The position numbers and the translations under genes are program-made. From assembly GCA_021234155.1 (NCBI GenBank), contig JAJEKV010000294.1, forward strand, positions 1 to 64,000: a DNA stretch of 64,000 nucleotides, given 5' to 3'. Position 1 is the first letter of the stretch, and every line of letters begins with the position of its first letter. This document shows, in pieces, positions 48,532 through 59,925 of the stretch. Origin of the DNA: Isoetes taiwanensis (Eukaryota; Streptophyta; Lycopodiopsida; Isoetales; Isoetaceae). The notes under the pieces were generated by a model. That model was given only the letters and a program-made list of their open reading frames with translations. It was not told the origin of the DNA and searched no databases.

Positions 48532-49215
48532 TCTTCTTCTTCTTCTTCTTCTTCTTCTTCTTCTTCTTCTTCTTCTTCTTCTTCTTCTTCTTCTTCTTCT
48601 TCTTCTTCTTCTTCTTCTTCTTCTTCTTCTTCTTCTTCGACACATCTTCACCCAGACTACTAACAGATATTAGTAAAAACGTTTTACTAAACCGTATTCG
48701 TTCAAGGCAAAGATTACCCAACACATATCCATCCTGGCGTTACCCAGGCCACAACTGGAAGGCACATTACCTAAAACACGTGTAAAAGTGTGAAAGTAAA
48801 ACAGTAAAGTAGCAAAGCATAATTTCAGAAGATCCGTACATTAAATCTGTAGAGTGTAACCATGTATGATCAAAGTAGGGACATAAAATGTAGACATAAA
48901 ATATTATTGTAAATTATTCCCATGTATGATCAAAATAAAGACATAAAGTATTATCAGAATTATTCCCATCTATGTATCAAGTAAAAAGTAGAGTTACAAA
49001 GTAAATGTAGCTTTTAGTTACGCTTCGATAATTCCATCTCCAAGTTGACGCCACCCTAACAAACAAATAAGAGACAATTGGAGGAGAGAACCCGCACTGC
49101 TGACCAATCAATACACAATTAGCGTGAAAGCGGTAAATGTGCAAGGGCAAAAAAGGTACATTGGGTCTCTCGGTTTATCCTCGATCACCAATTGTATCCT
49201 TTTGCCCCTCGAAGT
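48532..49215 (-). mobile_element. Retroposon-like repeat X, copy 4 (uninterrupted)
   Basis: Tail (TTC)n at 48532-48639, CCTGG/CCAGG hairpin at 48733-48748 and structured block at 49072-49200. It is the uninterrupted counterpart of copy 1: the two halves of copy 1, separated by Helitron H2, correspond to adjacent parts here. Similarity to copy 1 may continue weakly to about 49250. Confidence 0.75.
49072..49200 (-). other. X structured block, copy 4
   Basis: The outer arms ACAATTGG and CCAATTGT and the inner arms GAGAGAACCCGCAC and GTACATTGGGTCTCTC are as in copy 1. The loop is CAATTAGCGTGAAAGCGGTAA, compared with CAATTAGCGTAAAAACGGTAA in copy 1. Confidence 0.65.
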
Positions 49216-51513
49216 TAGCATCAACGAAAGAAACCTGGAATAATCTTTTTAACATATCAAGTCTTCTAATTTAAGACATTTGAACCTGCAAGCATAATCG
49301 GTCTTAATCATAAATCATAAATCAGATTTATAGCATAAAGTGTAAGAACATAATCCGTTTACTAGCATAATTCCATATCCATTTAATATCTTGACTATAT
49401 TACATTTTTGTCAATTTGTATTCACTAGTATACTTCAACTGTAGAGCATGCCAATTTTTAATCAAGACCTTGCTAAGTATGGAGGCATAAGCCGGCTCAC
49501 AAGGCATATTACTTTTACCAATTTGAGCTTTCAGAGTCATTTTAAAAAACATATATTATCCACATATAAGTACAAGTGCATTCGTATTCAGATATTTTAG
49601 AATATGTAAGCACAAAACTTGGCTTTGTTTTTATAACAGTTCAGCTTCGAATGCTTTTTTAAGAGGCATGTTATTTTCAACTAAGTTCAAGCATCTCATT
49701 TATATTGAAGCATTTTCACCAGTAAATATAATTGTCCAACCTGATTTATGTTCACCGTCATGTATGTGATGTCTAGCATTCTTATTGAGTTTGCATATCC
49801 ACATATCCGAAAATGTTTCTTCTCGTATTTTATGTTGTTATGACCAACTCCAATAAAGATCAGAGTCCCTGTCCTGTATAACTGGTAAGAGCAAACATAA
49901 AATGGCAGATCAAACTTCACCAGCAATATAAGCCTCTAAATTTATGCTATCGGTATGCCATATTCTTCATAAACAGTTCTTATATTAGACAAAGCAGAAA
50001 TCGTAGTTGCCTTTTGAACTAAGATTGTAAAGCATCAAATCACAGTACCTGGTCATATTGTTACGGCTACTTAATCAGGTCATACAGATCTAGATCTGTA
50101 CATGCATAGAAATAGTGCTCAGCCGACCCCTTTACAGATTCGAATCTGTGTCTTAGCATCCAGCTCAAGGATCATTTTGCCCTGTGGGCGCCATGCCATT
50201 CAAGCCCTGGCACCATAGCATCAAAATATAAGGGCAAGTTCATATTCATTGAAGCAGATTCGTTTTTGCTTCTGTCCAGTCTATGATGTACAATCGATCC
50301 TCTCAATGTCTTCTTTCCAATTCGTTTTTGCTTGGAGCAAATTCGTTTTTGCCACATATAGCATATTTTAGACAATCGGATCCTGGCGGCTCTACAGATA
50401 AACCATGTATTAGCTTCAAAGGCATTTTTGAGGTATATGTTGCACAAACCTAAGAGCTCCTACAAAGAAACCCGGTTTAAGGCTATGGCACAAACCTTCA
50501 GATATTTTTGGCAGACTACTTGGCAAATCCGAAAATGCTTTTTATACTCCATAAACATAGATCATAAGCAACTAAAGTGGTCGGATCATCGCACGATATT
50601 TTTACGTGGACCGGGATACGGTTCGGCCAAGGCCTTAGGCAAAAATCCAACAAGATATAACCATTATTTTTTTGCGTTTTCCATTAAGGTTAACATTTCA
50701 TAATGTAATATTTGTTCATCACATTACGATACCCATGGTCACCACTAGATCCATGGCCATTGAACTCTAAAAACGTAGTTCAATTCCCATGGTTCCATAT
50801 CTACCCCAATGAGCCATACGGAATAAATAATTTTTGTTCACAATTCAACCATTTAGTCTAGATAAATTTCGTATGCTTAGCATATTTGTCGCCAACAAAT
50901 ATATACATGGCAAGATGCATGATATCATACTGGCATATCAACATGCATTAAAACTTCCAATTTTGCTATGGTATCTATGCCATAGAGTTCCAGAAGCTCA
51001 GGGGAAAATTTTAGTCCTCATAACATTATCCTTTCCAACCACTAAGATCGTTTATCCCATTATTTAGAGAGACTTACAAGTCCCTTAGAAAATTTCCATA
51101 TCCATCTATAATTCTTGGCTGGAAAAAGCTTATTCTAATCCAAAATATGACAAATTAAAATTCATTTTGGTAGATAATGTTTGAACTTCCCATTATACTT
51201 TTGGCCATGCCAAAAATATCCACACAGAATATTCTTCTCTTCGTGTCATTTTCAAAGGTCATATGAAGACCAACATTTACTAAGGCAATATGCCCATTCC
51301 AAATATCATTGCTTAATGAGATATTGTATTCCCCAGTAGAAGATTATCTGTGTCCCACTTAATATTCCATAAATGTTAACTAACCATTAAAAACTTGCAT
51401 TACATGGTCTTCTAAGCCAATCAACGTGCTTTACAACAAAATAATTCAATTCTCATCATATTTTTCAAGCTATAGATTAAAGAAGGAAAAAAGAACCAAA
51501 GAGAATATTCCCT
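49216..51513. other. AT-rich stretch, no gene seen
   Basis: I see no motif-bearing frame. The longest frames (about 90 residues near 50172-50700, both strands) overlap one another and carry no recognised features. Confidence 0.4.
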
Positions 51514-51669
51514 TCTTCTTCTTCTTCTTCTTCTTCTTCTTCTATTTCTTCTTCTTCTTCCTCTTCTATTTTTTTTCCATGGAAGAAGAGGGGACGTCGT
51601 TGAAAGACGAGGCCCATTCTTCCTCTATTTTTTATTACAAGAAGGGGACGTCGTTGAAAGACGAGGCCC
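51514..51669. repeat. Short (TTC)n tract and two 54-bp repeats with GACGTCGTTGAAAGACGAGG
   Basis: A (TTC)n run of about 35 bp precedes two copies (51590 and 51644) of GGGGACGTCGTTGAAAGACG plus AGGCCC. The GACGTCGTTGAA word resembles the subterminal repeats of the neighbouring CACTA-type element. The copies lie about 190 bp outside its left end. Confidence 0.7.
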
Positions 51670-51986
51670 CTTCTTTTTATGTTCTTCCTTTTTTTTATTT
51701 TTTTTTTTACATGTCAATATATAGTTCTTTTTAATTAACAATGTAAATAGTTTTAATGTCAATGATCTTTTCAACGTGAATGGTCTTTTTGTTTTTTTTT
51801 TTATTTCTTTATTTATGTAAGTTTTCTAATTATTGAATGCCTTTATTTTTTTGCATGTACACTAATAACAAAATCGTCGCTCTTGGAAATCGATTTTAGC
51901 GGCTCGAAGACATTCAGGTAAGAATTTGAGTTTGAGTAGGAGAATAAAAATTTTAATGTTTTATTTAGGTTTAAAAAAAACTTGGG

Positions 51987-52330
51987 GAGACTTGGACAAG
52001 GGCATGGTCGGCTCCGCCTTGAGTGGAGAAGACTAGGTGTTCCGGGTCCAAGCTCACCGTTTACTCTTGTAATTTTATTGATTAATGTATTTAGTTTAGA
52101 AAAATTGGGAGACTTGGACAAGGGCATGGTCGGCTCCGCCTTGAGTGGAGAAGACTAGGTGTTACGGGTCCAAGCTCACCGTTACTCTTGTAATTTTATT
52201 GATTAATGTATTTAGTTTAGAAAAATTTGGGAGACTTGGACAAGGGCATGGTCGGCTCCGCCTTGAGTGGAGAAGACTAGGTGTTCCGGGTCCAAGCTCA
52301 CCGCCTACTCTTGTTTATTTTTTTTATTAA
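51987..52330. repeat. 122-bp tandem array inside the CACTA-type element (about 2.8 copies)
   Basis: GAGACTTGGACAAGGGCATG starts at 51987, 52109 and 52231. The unit holds a GC-rich half (TCGGCTCCGCCTTGAGTGG) and an AT-rich half (TTTTATTGATTAATGTATTT). A partial trace continues near 52361. The copies are almost identical. Confidence 0.92.
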
Positions 52331-52619
52331 TATATCAATAAATAGAAATCTTTACGGGATTGGACAAGGGGGGGTTTTTGAAAAAAATTGCATTATTGAT
52401 TTTCGGGTTTCTAGTTAAGAATGTTGTTTTTAAAGATGTTAGGGATGTCAAAGAAACAACGATGTGGAGTGGTTAAGAGCAAGAAAAAATTTAAATAGTT
52501 GGTTAAAAAAAAAAAAAAAAATTAAAAGGGAAACTAACTCTTAAGAAAGTAGGTAAAGATTCATAATGAAGGTTTGAAAAAGTCACAAAGCAAGATTAAT
52601 GAATCTAAATTGGTTTTGT

Positions 52620-54180
52620 AGGTATGGCCCATTTGTGAAGACACTAATGATTAGTGAGATTACGCATGGTCATAAATGAGATATGTGCTAACGAAAGTCC
52701 GGTAGGGAGATGCAAACTGGTCAGCGATGTCGACCATTTTGTCGGACATGTGAAAAGGAAGTGCCAATTTGAGTTAGCACAAAAATGGCCAGTCAAAGAA
52801 GAAATGTTGACTTCTCTCCTTGACACATGTAAAGCCAATGATTGGAAACCCCATGGATGAGCGAAGACATGTTTGAAGCATTCGGTCAGACTTAAAAGTC
52901 CCAATGCTCAGGAGGCTCGTGTCAAGGAATGGGTAGCTTCATGGAATTCCTCAAAGAAGCGGCGATGCGAGATCACAAGAACATCATTGCGGATCTCAAT
53001 GCACGTCGGTTGGAGGTAATTAAAATGCTTTGCATCGGGGAGCTCTAGTGGGCCCGGGGCCTAGCAAGGCCCACTTTTTCTTTGGAGAATCACATGAACA
53101 CATCAATCTTTGTTGATCCCATGCCCGTAGAGGCCGTGGATGTGATCACGCATTTATTGAGGAGAAACCAACACACACATGCGTATCAAATCAAGATCAG
53201 CGGAACACAACACTTCCAAGATGATGAGCTATACGATTGGATGGGTTTTCAAGGGCAAAGATAGGGCGTAGGCGTATGAGATGGCTCAAAGATACATAAG
53301 CTTCAAGAGCCGCATCCCCGCTTTGGCTACATCCATTGGACTTGCATATGAAGTTGCTAGCTCTAGTGGGGATACCATAGGGCCAATGGTGATTCTACCT
53401 TTCATGAATGGAGAGACACTTGCACACTTGTTTGACTATTTACCTAATAACTTGTCACGTTTTAGAAGATGGTCAAATGCAATTGCTAGAAGCGCCAAGA
53501 AGAGCCCGACAAACACATAGGCGAACTTAGGAGCAAAATCGCGAGTTGTATATCAGTATGTTCAGAGATAGCTCTTGCCCTAGCGAGAAGGTGTCGTTGA
53601 GATCCACAAAGGCCACTTCACTCACACAAAGCTTAATTGCAAGAGAGTCAAATTACATTTTGATGATGAGTACCAAAATGTGTGGGTGGCCATTGGTGAT
53701 TGGGACAATGCAATTCATTTTCGCCAAAGAGCGTCGTCCCTTGTTGAAGTGTCGGTACTTACTTTGGGATGGACAAGCAAAATATCCATGGTTAGAAGCT
53801 GTGTTTGAGAAATCAAAGGATGATGATCGTGTATGGGGACCACCGAAATTCATGATGTCTATGCATTGGGATATATTTATGAGATGCTTCGGATTTAGGT
53901 GCAAGCTATCTCGACGAATGGAGTGGTTTAATAATAACAACAATGCCCAATGGATTAATCCAACCCATATGTACCAACGGCGTCTTGACAAGTTGGAGGA
54001 GCAAAAACAAGAATGATGTGCCCCACGTGAAGGCGTATTCTCATCACGACCCAAAGCTTCGAAGTTGTTGAAGCCTTACAAAGTGTTGGAATATCTTCTA
54101 CCATGGTTGTGAGACAAAGGCGACACATGAAGTGCATGGATGCCTTGGAGATGTCAAAATTGTTGTTGTCACAACTCAAA
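52620..54180 (+). pseudogene. Broken coding region inside the CACTA-type element, unrecognised
   Basis: Consecutive plus-strand pieces look coding but change frame. Near 52640-52860 there is VSDVDHFVGHVKRKCQFELA, with SFMEFLKEAAMRDHKNIIAD near 52930-52995. At 53281-53517 comes IPALATSIGLAYEVASSSGD, and at 53765-54016 WDGQAKYPWLEAVFEKSKDD then MHWDIFMRCFGFRCKLSRRM. I do not recognise a transposase domain. The position inside a CACTA-type element suggests one of its own proteins or a captured gene. Several frame changes and stops are present, so no intact product is expected. Confidence 0.4.
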
Positions 54181-56528
54181 TAATGAATACAATATTGTAT
54201 ATCTTGCCATGTTTAAGAGTATTAAATTTTTTAATTGTCTAATAACCAAATATATAAAGACACTTTTAATTATTCAAATCCCAATGTTTTGTAATGAACT
54301 TCCCATGTTGCTAACATTTGTTGCTTTCCTACTATGTTATTCATCGCGACTCCATATAAATAACTTGCAAGTTTTTGCACATGTCCGGCAACCATGGGAT
54401 GCGGCCGCGATGGCATATCTATTGTTCACAACTTTACTTCGCATGGCTTGGTAGCCTTATTGATGACCCTAAACGCAAAGGCCTTTAAGAGGCGAAGTTG
54501 GTCGTTCGGGTTTAGCTCGCCACCACCGCCACCTCCACCATTGTGTGGATTTGGTATGGATTTTTCTAGGATAAAATGTAAGTTAACCATTTATTTTTAA
54601 CGTTCTAATGTTTTTTAAATGTAAGCGTGTAAATGCGGTTCGTCCTTCTTTTCCTATGCATAATGTTCGCCGCCGTGGTTATGGGCGGATCTTCTTCTCA
54701 CCACCGCCCGAAGAGGCGGAAAAGGACCTCGCATCCAGCGGGAAGACGAAGAGCGGGGAACTCAGAGATATCAACGAGGCGATAACCACGAAGATAGGTG
54801 GAATGCCTTGCAATCCGGGATGTCGCCCATGAGAAATGGACATTTTGGCGGGACGTTGAACAAAGTAGGCGGAGGTCCGGCCCATGACCCTCCCGTCATA
54901 GCTCATACACTCCTTGAGAATTCAATCTTGGGCCCGTTCAGAGCACGAGGAGAATGAACCCCCGAAGGAGCGCCCGCCCGTCGTTCACGTCGGAGTGGGA
55001 CATAATTCCTCTTCAAGCTCTGTTAAAGATCGTGCACCACACGCACCACCTCCACGAAGGCATCTCTTTCAATATGAGAGAGTTCATCTTGAATTATGCC
55101 CTTTTTGTTCACTAACACATATTCATATGTTAGTCGTATGTTGAGTGTAGTAGCAAGAAGTTCTTGCCATGCAGACCGCAGAGATGGCGACAATTTTTGG
55201 AAGATGGCTAATAGTGTCACAAATAGTGTTTGCCATAACGTCCACAAGGGTGAATGGAACTTCGGGGAGCCTATGATGAGGAAAAGAGAGGATCAAGGAG
55301 CTTTTAGAAGCGAGAATATCCAGAGCTCAAGTCGAGAGAGATCTCATGGAGGGAGGTTTGTTCAAAGCGGGGTAAACATGTTAAAGCCACCAGGTATTAG
55401 GCTCTTTTCGTTCTTCATTATAACCTCATTGTACTCATATTTTATTTATATTTTTGCGAGGTAATCGGAAGAAAAGTGAAAGCTCTTGCCAAAGCTACTG
55501 AGGAGTCTCGATAGAGGAAGTGGCCATGACCTATCGGGTTGACTAATGAGGCATTTCAAGTACATCATCTCTCCCATGAGTGGTATAATTAGATGATGCC
55601 ATGTGGACTAAGTCCTTGTATTGCATTGTAGTGTTTGAAGGCCAACATATTATCAAAGAAAGGGGAAGCTAGAACAAAGGCGTATTTGGGGGCGAGGAAA
55701 CGACGAAGCAAGTGGCGACCATAGTGCCAATAAAGACCTAGATCCGGCGGTTATGGCTTTTACGGATAAGCTATTTGTAAGTATAAATTTGGTTTATAAT
55801 GTAGGTTCTCGAGTTGAACACTAACATTAGTTTTGGTGCTCATTCTCAATAGGCGTCATTTTCTTCGACACGCTAAAGATGAGCGAAAAGGCCTTCAAAC
55901 AAAGGCGATCATGCGGCCATCAGCGTCGCATGCTTTGGCGTGAAAGGGGGATGAAGTGTGTATCATTCATTAGATAATTATTTGTGACTACAATGAACTA
56001 ATTGTTGCGATACAATATAATGCGAGGTAAATGAAGACGAAGCCAATGAAGAAGAAGAAGAAGAAGCAACAACTAAAGACTTAATATATTTTGTAATGTG
56101 CAAATTACATTTGTGAAATATATTAATTGAATTCAATTTAAATTTTTATGCTTTGTTCTTATTATTTGTGATTTTTTTTGTTATGTTAATTTTATGCTTG
56201 ATTCTATTTTTTATTCTTAGATTTATTAAACATTTAATTACATATTAAACAATAATGCTTATCTACCATGATCTTGAATACTAATATAATTTAATCAATA
56301 TTTGTTTCTATTTTTTGAATTTTGAAATTTTTAAATATTTATTCTCGATTTATTTTGTTCATATTTAATATTTATTAATACTATTAATATTATTGATAAT
56401 ATTAATATTAATAAATATTACTAAATATTTATTTATATTAAATATTTGTTAATTTTGAATATGAATATTAACTGGTCCGTTAAATAATATTGAATAATAT
56501 TAAATAAATATTTTTATCAAAATTCCTT
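54181..56528. other. Interior of the CACTA-type element, no clear gene
   Basis: Short plus-strand frames with biased composition occur (Pro-rich near 54500, Glu/Lys-rich near 56020-56080). From 56100 to 56528 the text is almost pure A and T with TATTAATA words. Nothing is assignable. Confidence 0.4.
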
Positions 56529-57047
56529 AATCGTCGTTGAGCGGCGTTATCCTAGCGATAAGCCACGTCGCCGACAGCGTCGTTGAACGACGTTAATCTG
56601 CGATGGCGCCGGGCCCGTGAGGCGAGGCAGCGGCCACGCGACAAGCGGATGGCGACCCGCGTCGAAGCGTCGTTGAACGGCGTTTCACACGCGGCGACCC
56701 GCGTCGGCCTTCTGCTAGCAGCAACGCCGCTGGATGGACATGATGGCGTGTAACTTTTCGTCGTTGAGCAGCGTTGCCAGCTCATCCGCCACGCCAGCCC
56801 GGCCCGGGGATCCGCGGGCGGCGATCGGCGTGGCGATTCCACGATGTCGCGGCGTTGAACGGCGTCAAGTCGTCGCTTAAAGGCGCCCCGTTCGGCAGCG
56901 TATAGCGGCGCATAAAGGTCGATATCGGCTTTCCGACGTCGAAATAAGCGTCGTTTATCGGCGTTTTGGCGTCGATCATCGGCGATGAACGACGGCGTCG
57001 GACGGGCGTAATAGACGATAAATGCGGAGGGCTTTGGTTTTGTAGTG
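56529..57047. repeat. Right subterminal repeats of the CACTA-type element
   Basis: Variants of CGTCGTTGAACGGCGTT occur near 56532, 56578, 56668, 56759, 56850 and 56949. A 190-residue minus-strand frame spans them, but its Arg/Ala/Ser-rich text follows the repeats and I do not call it a gene. Confidence 0.75.
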
Positions 57048-57437
57048 GTAGCAGAAGATGTCATGTCTGCAGCAGAACATGAACTTGATGTGCTAGATAC
57101 TGATACTATTGAAGGTGATGTCACATTTCCAGGAGATGGCGAGGAGACAGATAATGAGTTACCTCAAGCATCTTATTTCCATGAAAACATTGATGATGAA
57201 GATGCTAGCTTCATTTTGCGATCTCCAATGATCTCCCCTCCACGAGAAGAGGTTGGAAATATTGTGCAAATAAGTCACGGTGGCATTGATGATGAGGACT
57301 ATATTGAAGATGAAGAACTTTCAAGTATTGATTCACATTTTCATCCACACAGGAGTTTACATCTACATCTGGATGATGATGAGTTAGATGACATTGAGCA
57401 TGACATCAATGACCAATCTAATCTTAATGCTTTGTAA
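57048..57437 (+). CDS. Acidic C-terminal coding piece, 5' side cut by the CACTA-type insertion
   Basis: The frame is open from the insertion border to a TAA at 57435. It encodes about 125 residues rich in Asp and Glu (for example DDEDYIEDEELSSIDSHFHP and HLDDDELDDIEHDINDQSNL). The first Met codon in frame is at 57063. Joined to the left flank of the transposon, the border reads TTTTTTTGCATGTAGCAG, which looks like a polypyrimidine tract with an AG splice acceptor, so this could be the last exon of a gene. It is followed by a second CACTA right end, so it may belong to that element. I do not recognise a domain. Confidence 0.45.
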   Translation, partial: VAEDVMSAAEHELDVLDTDTIEGDVTFPGDGEETDNELPQASYFHENIDDEDASFILRSPMISPPREEVGNIVQISHGGIDDEDYIEDEELSSIDSHFHPHRSLHLHLDDDELDDIEHDINDQSNLNAL

Positions 57438-58064
57438 AAATTTTGAATAGCTTGACATGTTTGTTTCTCTTTGTTGAAATGGATACTAGGATTTTCATCG
57501 GATAAATAAACCATATACTATGTGACATATGGCATGACACATGGCCCCTTTTGCGTCAAGATGTCTATGCATTTCTAATTCACAATGTCACTATATTGAC
57601 ACTTCTTTGATGCAATCATGATACGTAAGTGCCACAATATATAATAGAAAATTGATATAAAATTGCCGATGTGTCTGACACTGTAAAATAACACAAACGT
57701 TTTACAAAAGGTGACAAGAAGCTATCATAAAATGTGACACAAAAGCATTACAAAATTGAATCAAAACTGTAGAACTAACGATGTTATAGTGGACATAAAC
57801 TTATTGTTATTCTTGACTTAAATTATGTTACAATCCTTTCGCAATACATGATGTAATCGTCATTACAAATGCTAATGAAAAATTAATAAAATATTGACAC
57901 AAATATGTGACAAAAATGATGTTGTTGTTGACACAACTATACTGACACAAGTATTGATGCAATCAAATTAATTTGTGTCACTTTCAAGCTTCTGACACAA
58001 ATCTGACGAACCTTAAACGGTAGTGACGCAGGGCTTGACACAAAAAGCCTATCCTCTTGTAGTG
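57438..58064. mobile_element. Right end of a second CACTA-type element (left end not found)
   Basis: The right border reads CCTATCCTCTTGTAGTG at 58064, in reverse CACTACAAGAGGATAGG. The 500 bp before it carry many TGACAC and GTGTCA words (near 57535, 57598, 57680, 57730, 57900-58040), as expected for subterminal repeats. I could not find a matching left end in the window. If the first CACTA-type element lies inside this one, the left end would be before 51857. Confidence 0.55.
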
Positions 58065-58171
58065 ATTCTTGCAAGTATCAATATGCGCGTTGTTGTCGAA
58101 GTTGCACATATGTATGTTAAAGGCCAAGTTAAAACATATTAGTCCGGCAACGCCGGGCACACGTTTACTAG
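58065..58171 (+). mobile_element. 3' end of a third Helitron (H3), 5' end not found
   Basis: The hairpin CCGGC-AAC-GCCGG (58144-58156) is followed by GCACACGTTTACTAG and then T. Loop AAC, spacer and CTAG match the H1 and H2 ends. I did not find a partner TCTTATATT start nearby. The element may be long and hold the CACTA ends, or be truncated. Confidence 0.6.
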
Positions 58172-58500
58172 TCTGCTTACTTAAAATGTTTTTGCCATTA
58201 TTGCTCACGCCAGTGTCCGCATTTTTCCGGCGTGAGTTTTAGCAAAAAGCGTGAGTTTTGGAACCAGAAAATGCAACTTTCGTTGTTTTCCTCCTTTCCC
58301 TCTTTTCTACGTGGGCGGTGCGTAACGTAGCAGGGCTGCCGTTACGGTCTGGCGAGGGATTCTCCTCTCTCTACCATCACTTTCGCAAATACTGTGTAGG
58401 AGCCAAATCGCTCAGTAGCAAATTGCATCGCTCTTGCAAGTTTGCAAATCGCAAGAAAGCAGAGTTTCATTAAAGTTGGAATTCTGAAGACAAGTTGGAA
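58172..58500. other. Flank of H3, no secure gene
   Basis: A 71-residue frame (58258-58473) begins METs-like with a hydrophobic stretch (FVVFLLSLFSTWAV), which could pass for a signal peptide. There is no other support, so it is not called. Confidence 0.3.
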
Positions 58501-58830
58501 TAATTTTTATATAGTATACCTTGGAGGGTTATGTATACCTCAATACTTATAGTATGGTTATGTGTATTACAAAAGGTTATGTATACCTGTTGCATACTAT
58601 GGTTATGTGTATTACAAAAGGTTATGTATACCTGATAACAATAAGATTACAATAAGATAACAATAAGAGTACAACCAGATTACAATAAGATAACAAGTAC
58701 TATTATTTTACTATTACTTATATTACGGTTATGTGTATTACAAAGGTTATGTGTACATTTGTATACTAACACAACAGTTACAATAAGATAACAAGTAATA
58801 TTATTCTTCTACTATTACTCGAATGATCGA
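58501..58830. repeat. Short tandem words GGTTATGTGTATTACAAAAG and ACAATAAGAT
   Basis: GGTTATGTGTATTACAAAAGG followed by TTATGTATACC occurs near 58557 and 58603, and again degenerate near 58727. Runs of TAACAATAAGA occur at 58635-58700 and 58780-58800. Confidence 0.8.
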
Positions 58831-59084
58831 ACTAGCGTAGCTCAGAGATCCTTTTCGATCATGAACATTTGATACTCCCTATTCCACGGAGATGGATGAT
58901 AACATCGGCCGGGATCGGGGATAATGGCGAGGATTGAGAGCAATGATGGTGAGCCGGTCTTCAAGCGGTATATCTCGCTTCAGCGGCACCGCTTGAAGTC
59001 CTCATGATTCATCTTGCAAGTGATAGAATCACGTTCAAGACCGAGAATAAGTCATAGCTAGGCGGAGGCCAATGTTCTTTGCAC

Positions 59085-59200
59085 TCGGCAATTTGATGTA
59101 TATTTATACCCACCAAAATTATTGATGGTATACCCACCAAAATTATTGATGGTATATACTCATCAAAATTATTGATAGTATATACATAGAAATTATTGGA
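59085..59200. repeat. Tandem TACCCACCAAAATTATTGATGG units
   Basis: About four copies of a unit near 27-31 bp (CCACCAAAATTATTGATGGT) occur with decreasing similarity. No coding was found. Confidence 0.85.
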
Positions 59201-59240
59201 TCATATACATGTATGGTACTCGTTATAAAGGCAATGAACA

Positions 59241-59925
59241 CCAATAATTCACATCAATAATTTTACTTCACTATAAAAGCGACTCCATCAGGTGGTAGAG
59301 CTCATTCATCTCCCATGGCTTCCTTGCACGATCGTCGAGAGAACATCCAATCCCGGGTGCTACCTTAGCTATAATGATGCGTGTGAATGCTACGAAATGG
59401 TATCAAACTTGATCCATGGTGCAGTCCAAAGCGGATGGTCTGCGAAAGTGCTTGCGGGGAAGCTCACTCGTGTTAAGGTCCACCTTTATTGGCTTCGATC
59501 GGGGAGATCTTTGAGCTGAATAGCATCACGTGCTTTGATGTTGATGATGAGTGAATCGTATACGCTAAGGATATAATAATGACATGAGTACCTATGAACT
59601 ATGCAAAATTTGTCTTTTATTTTCAATCACACCTATATTAGTCAAGCAAAGCAATGGCCAAGTGAATCATCTATGATATGTATACCTAATATAAGCACTT
59701 ATGATTTGTGTATCTGTTAAGGATATATATAATATAAGCATAGTGAATATTAGTTGATGTATAGAATCGAGTACATGATAGAATCATACCAATGCAGTAC
59801 ATGATACTTGTATACGCTCAATGATGGCTTCACGGTCCACCCCAATAATTCACATCAATAATTTTACTTCACTATAAAACAGCTCCATTGGGGCTAGAGG
59901 TCATTCGTCTCCCATGGATTATTTT
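59241..59925 (+). repeat. Direct duplication (601 bp apart) of a TATA-like box and start region
   Basis: 59241-59325 and 59842-59925 share CCAATAATTCACATCAATAA, TTTTACTTCACTATAAAA, a short variable piece, then CATTC(A/G)TCTCCCATGG. The CTATAAAA box and an ATG about 45 bases later look like two copies of a promoter and 5' end. The short frames behind them (75 and 61 residues) diverge quickly. The second has a hydrophobic start (LPWIIFLLLFTTSRRSSAFD) like a signal peptide. A small secreted-protein gene pair in decay is possible. Confidence 0.5.

Larger units (their letters stand above)
51860..57047. mobile_element. CACTA-type (EnSpm) DNA transposon, 5,188 bp, TSD GTA
   Basis: The left end is GTA|CACTAATAACAAAATCG and the right end is GGTTTTGTAGTG|GTA. 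The 3-bp GTA on both sides is the expected CACTA target duplication length. The right end, reversed, reads CACTACAAAACCAAAG, so terminal similarity beyond CACTA is modest. The right 520 bp (56529-57047) is packed with CGTCGTTGAACGACGTT-like words, typical of CACTA subterminal binding repeats. The interior has a 122-bp tandem array (51987-52330) and broken plus-strand coding pieces (52620-54180). I do not see a clear TNP2 transposase, so it is probably a defective copy. The left end is the weaker call. Confidence 0.6.

Noticed and set aside
31798-48639. CRISPR or other spaced repeat array
   Set aside because: The repeats are simple-sequence tails and dispersed elements, with no regular repeat-spacer pattern.
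56552-57124. 190-residue minus-strand frame rich in Arg and Ser
   Set aside because: It spans the subterminal repeats and the end of the CACTA-type element; composition follows the repeats.
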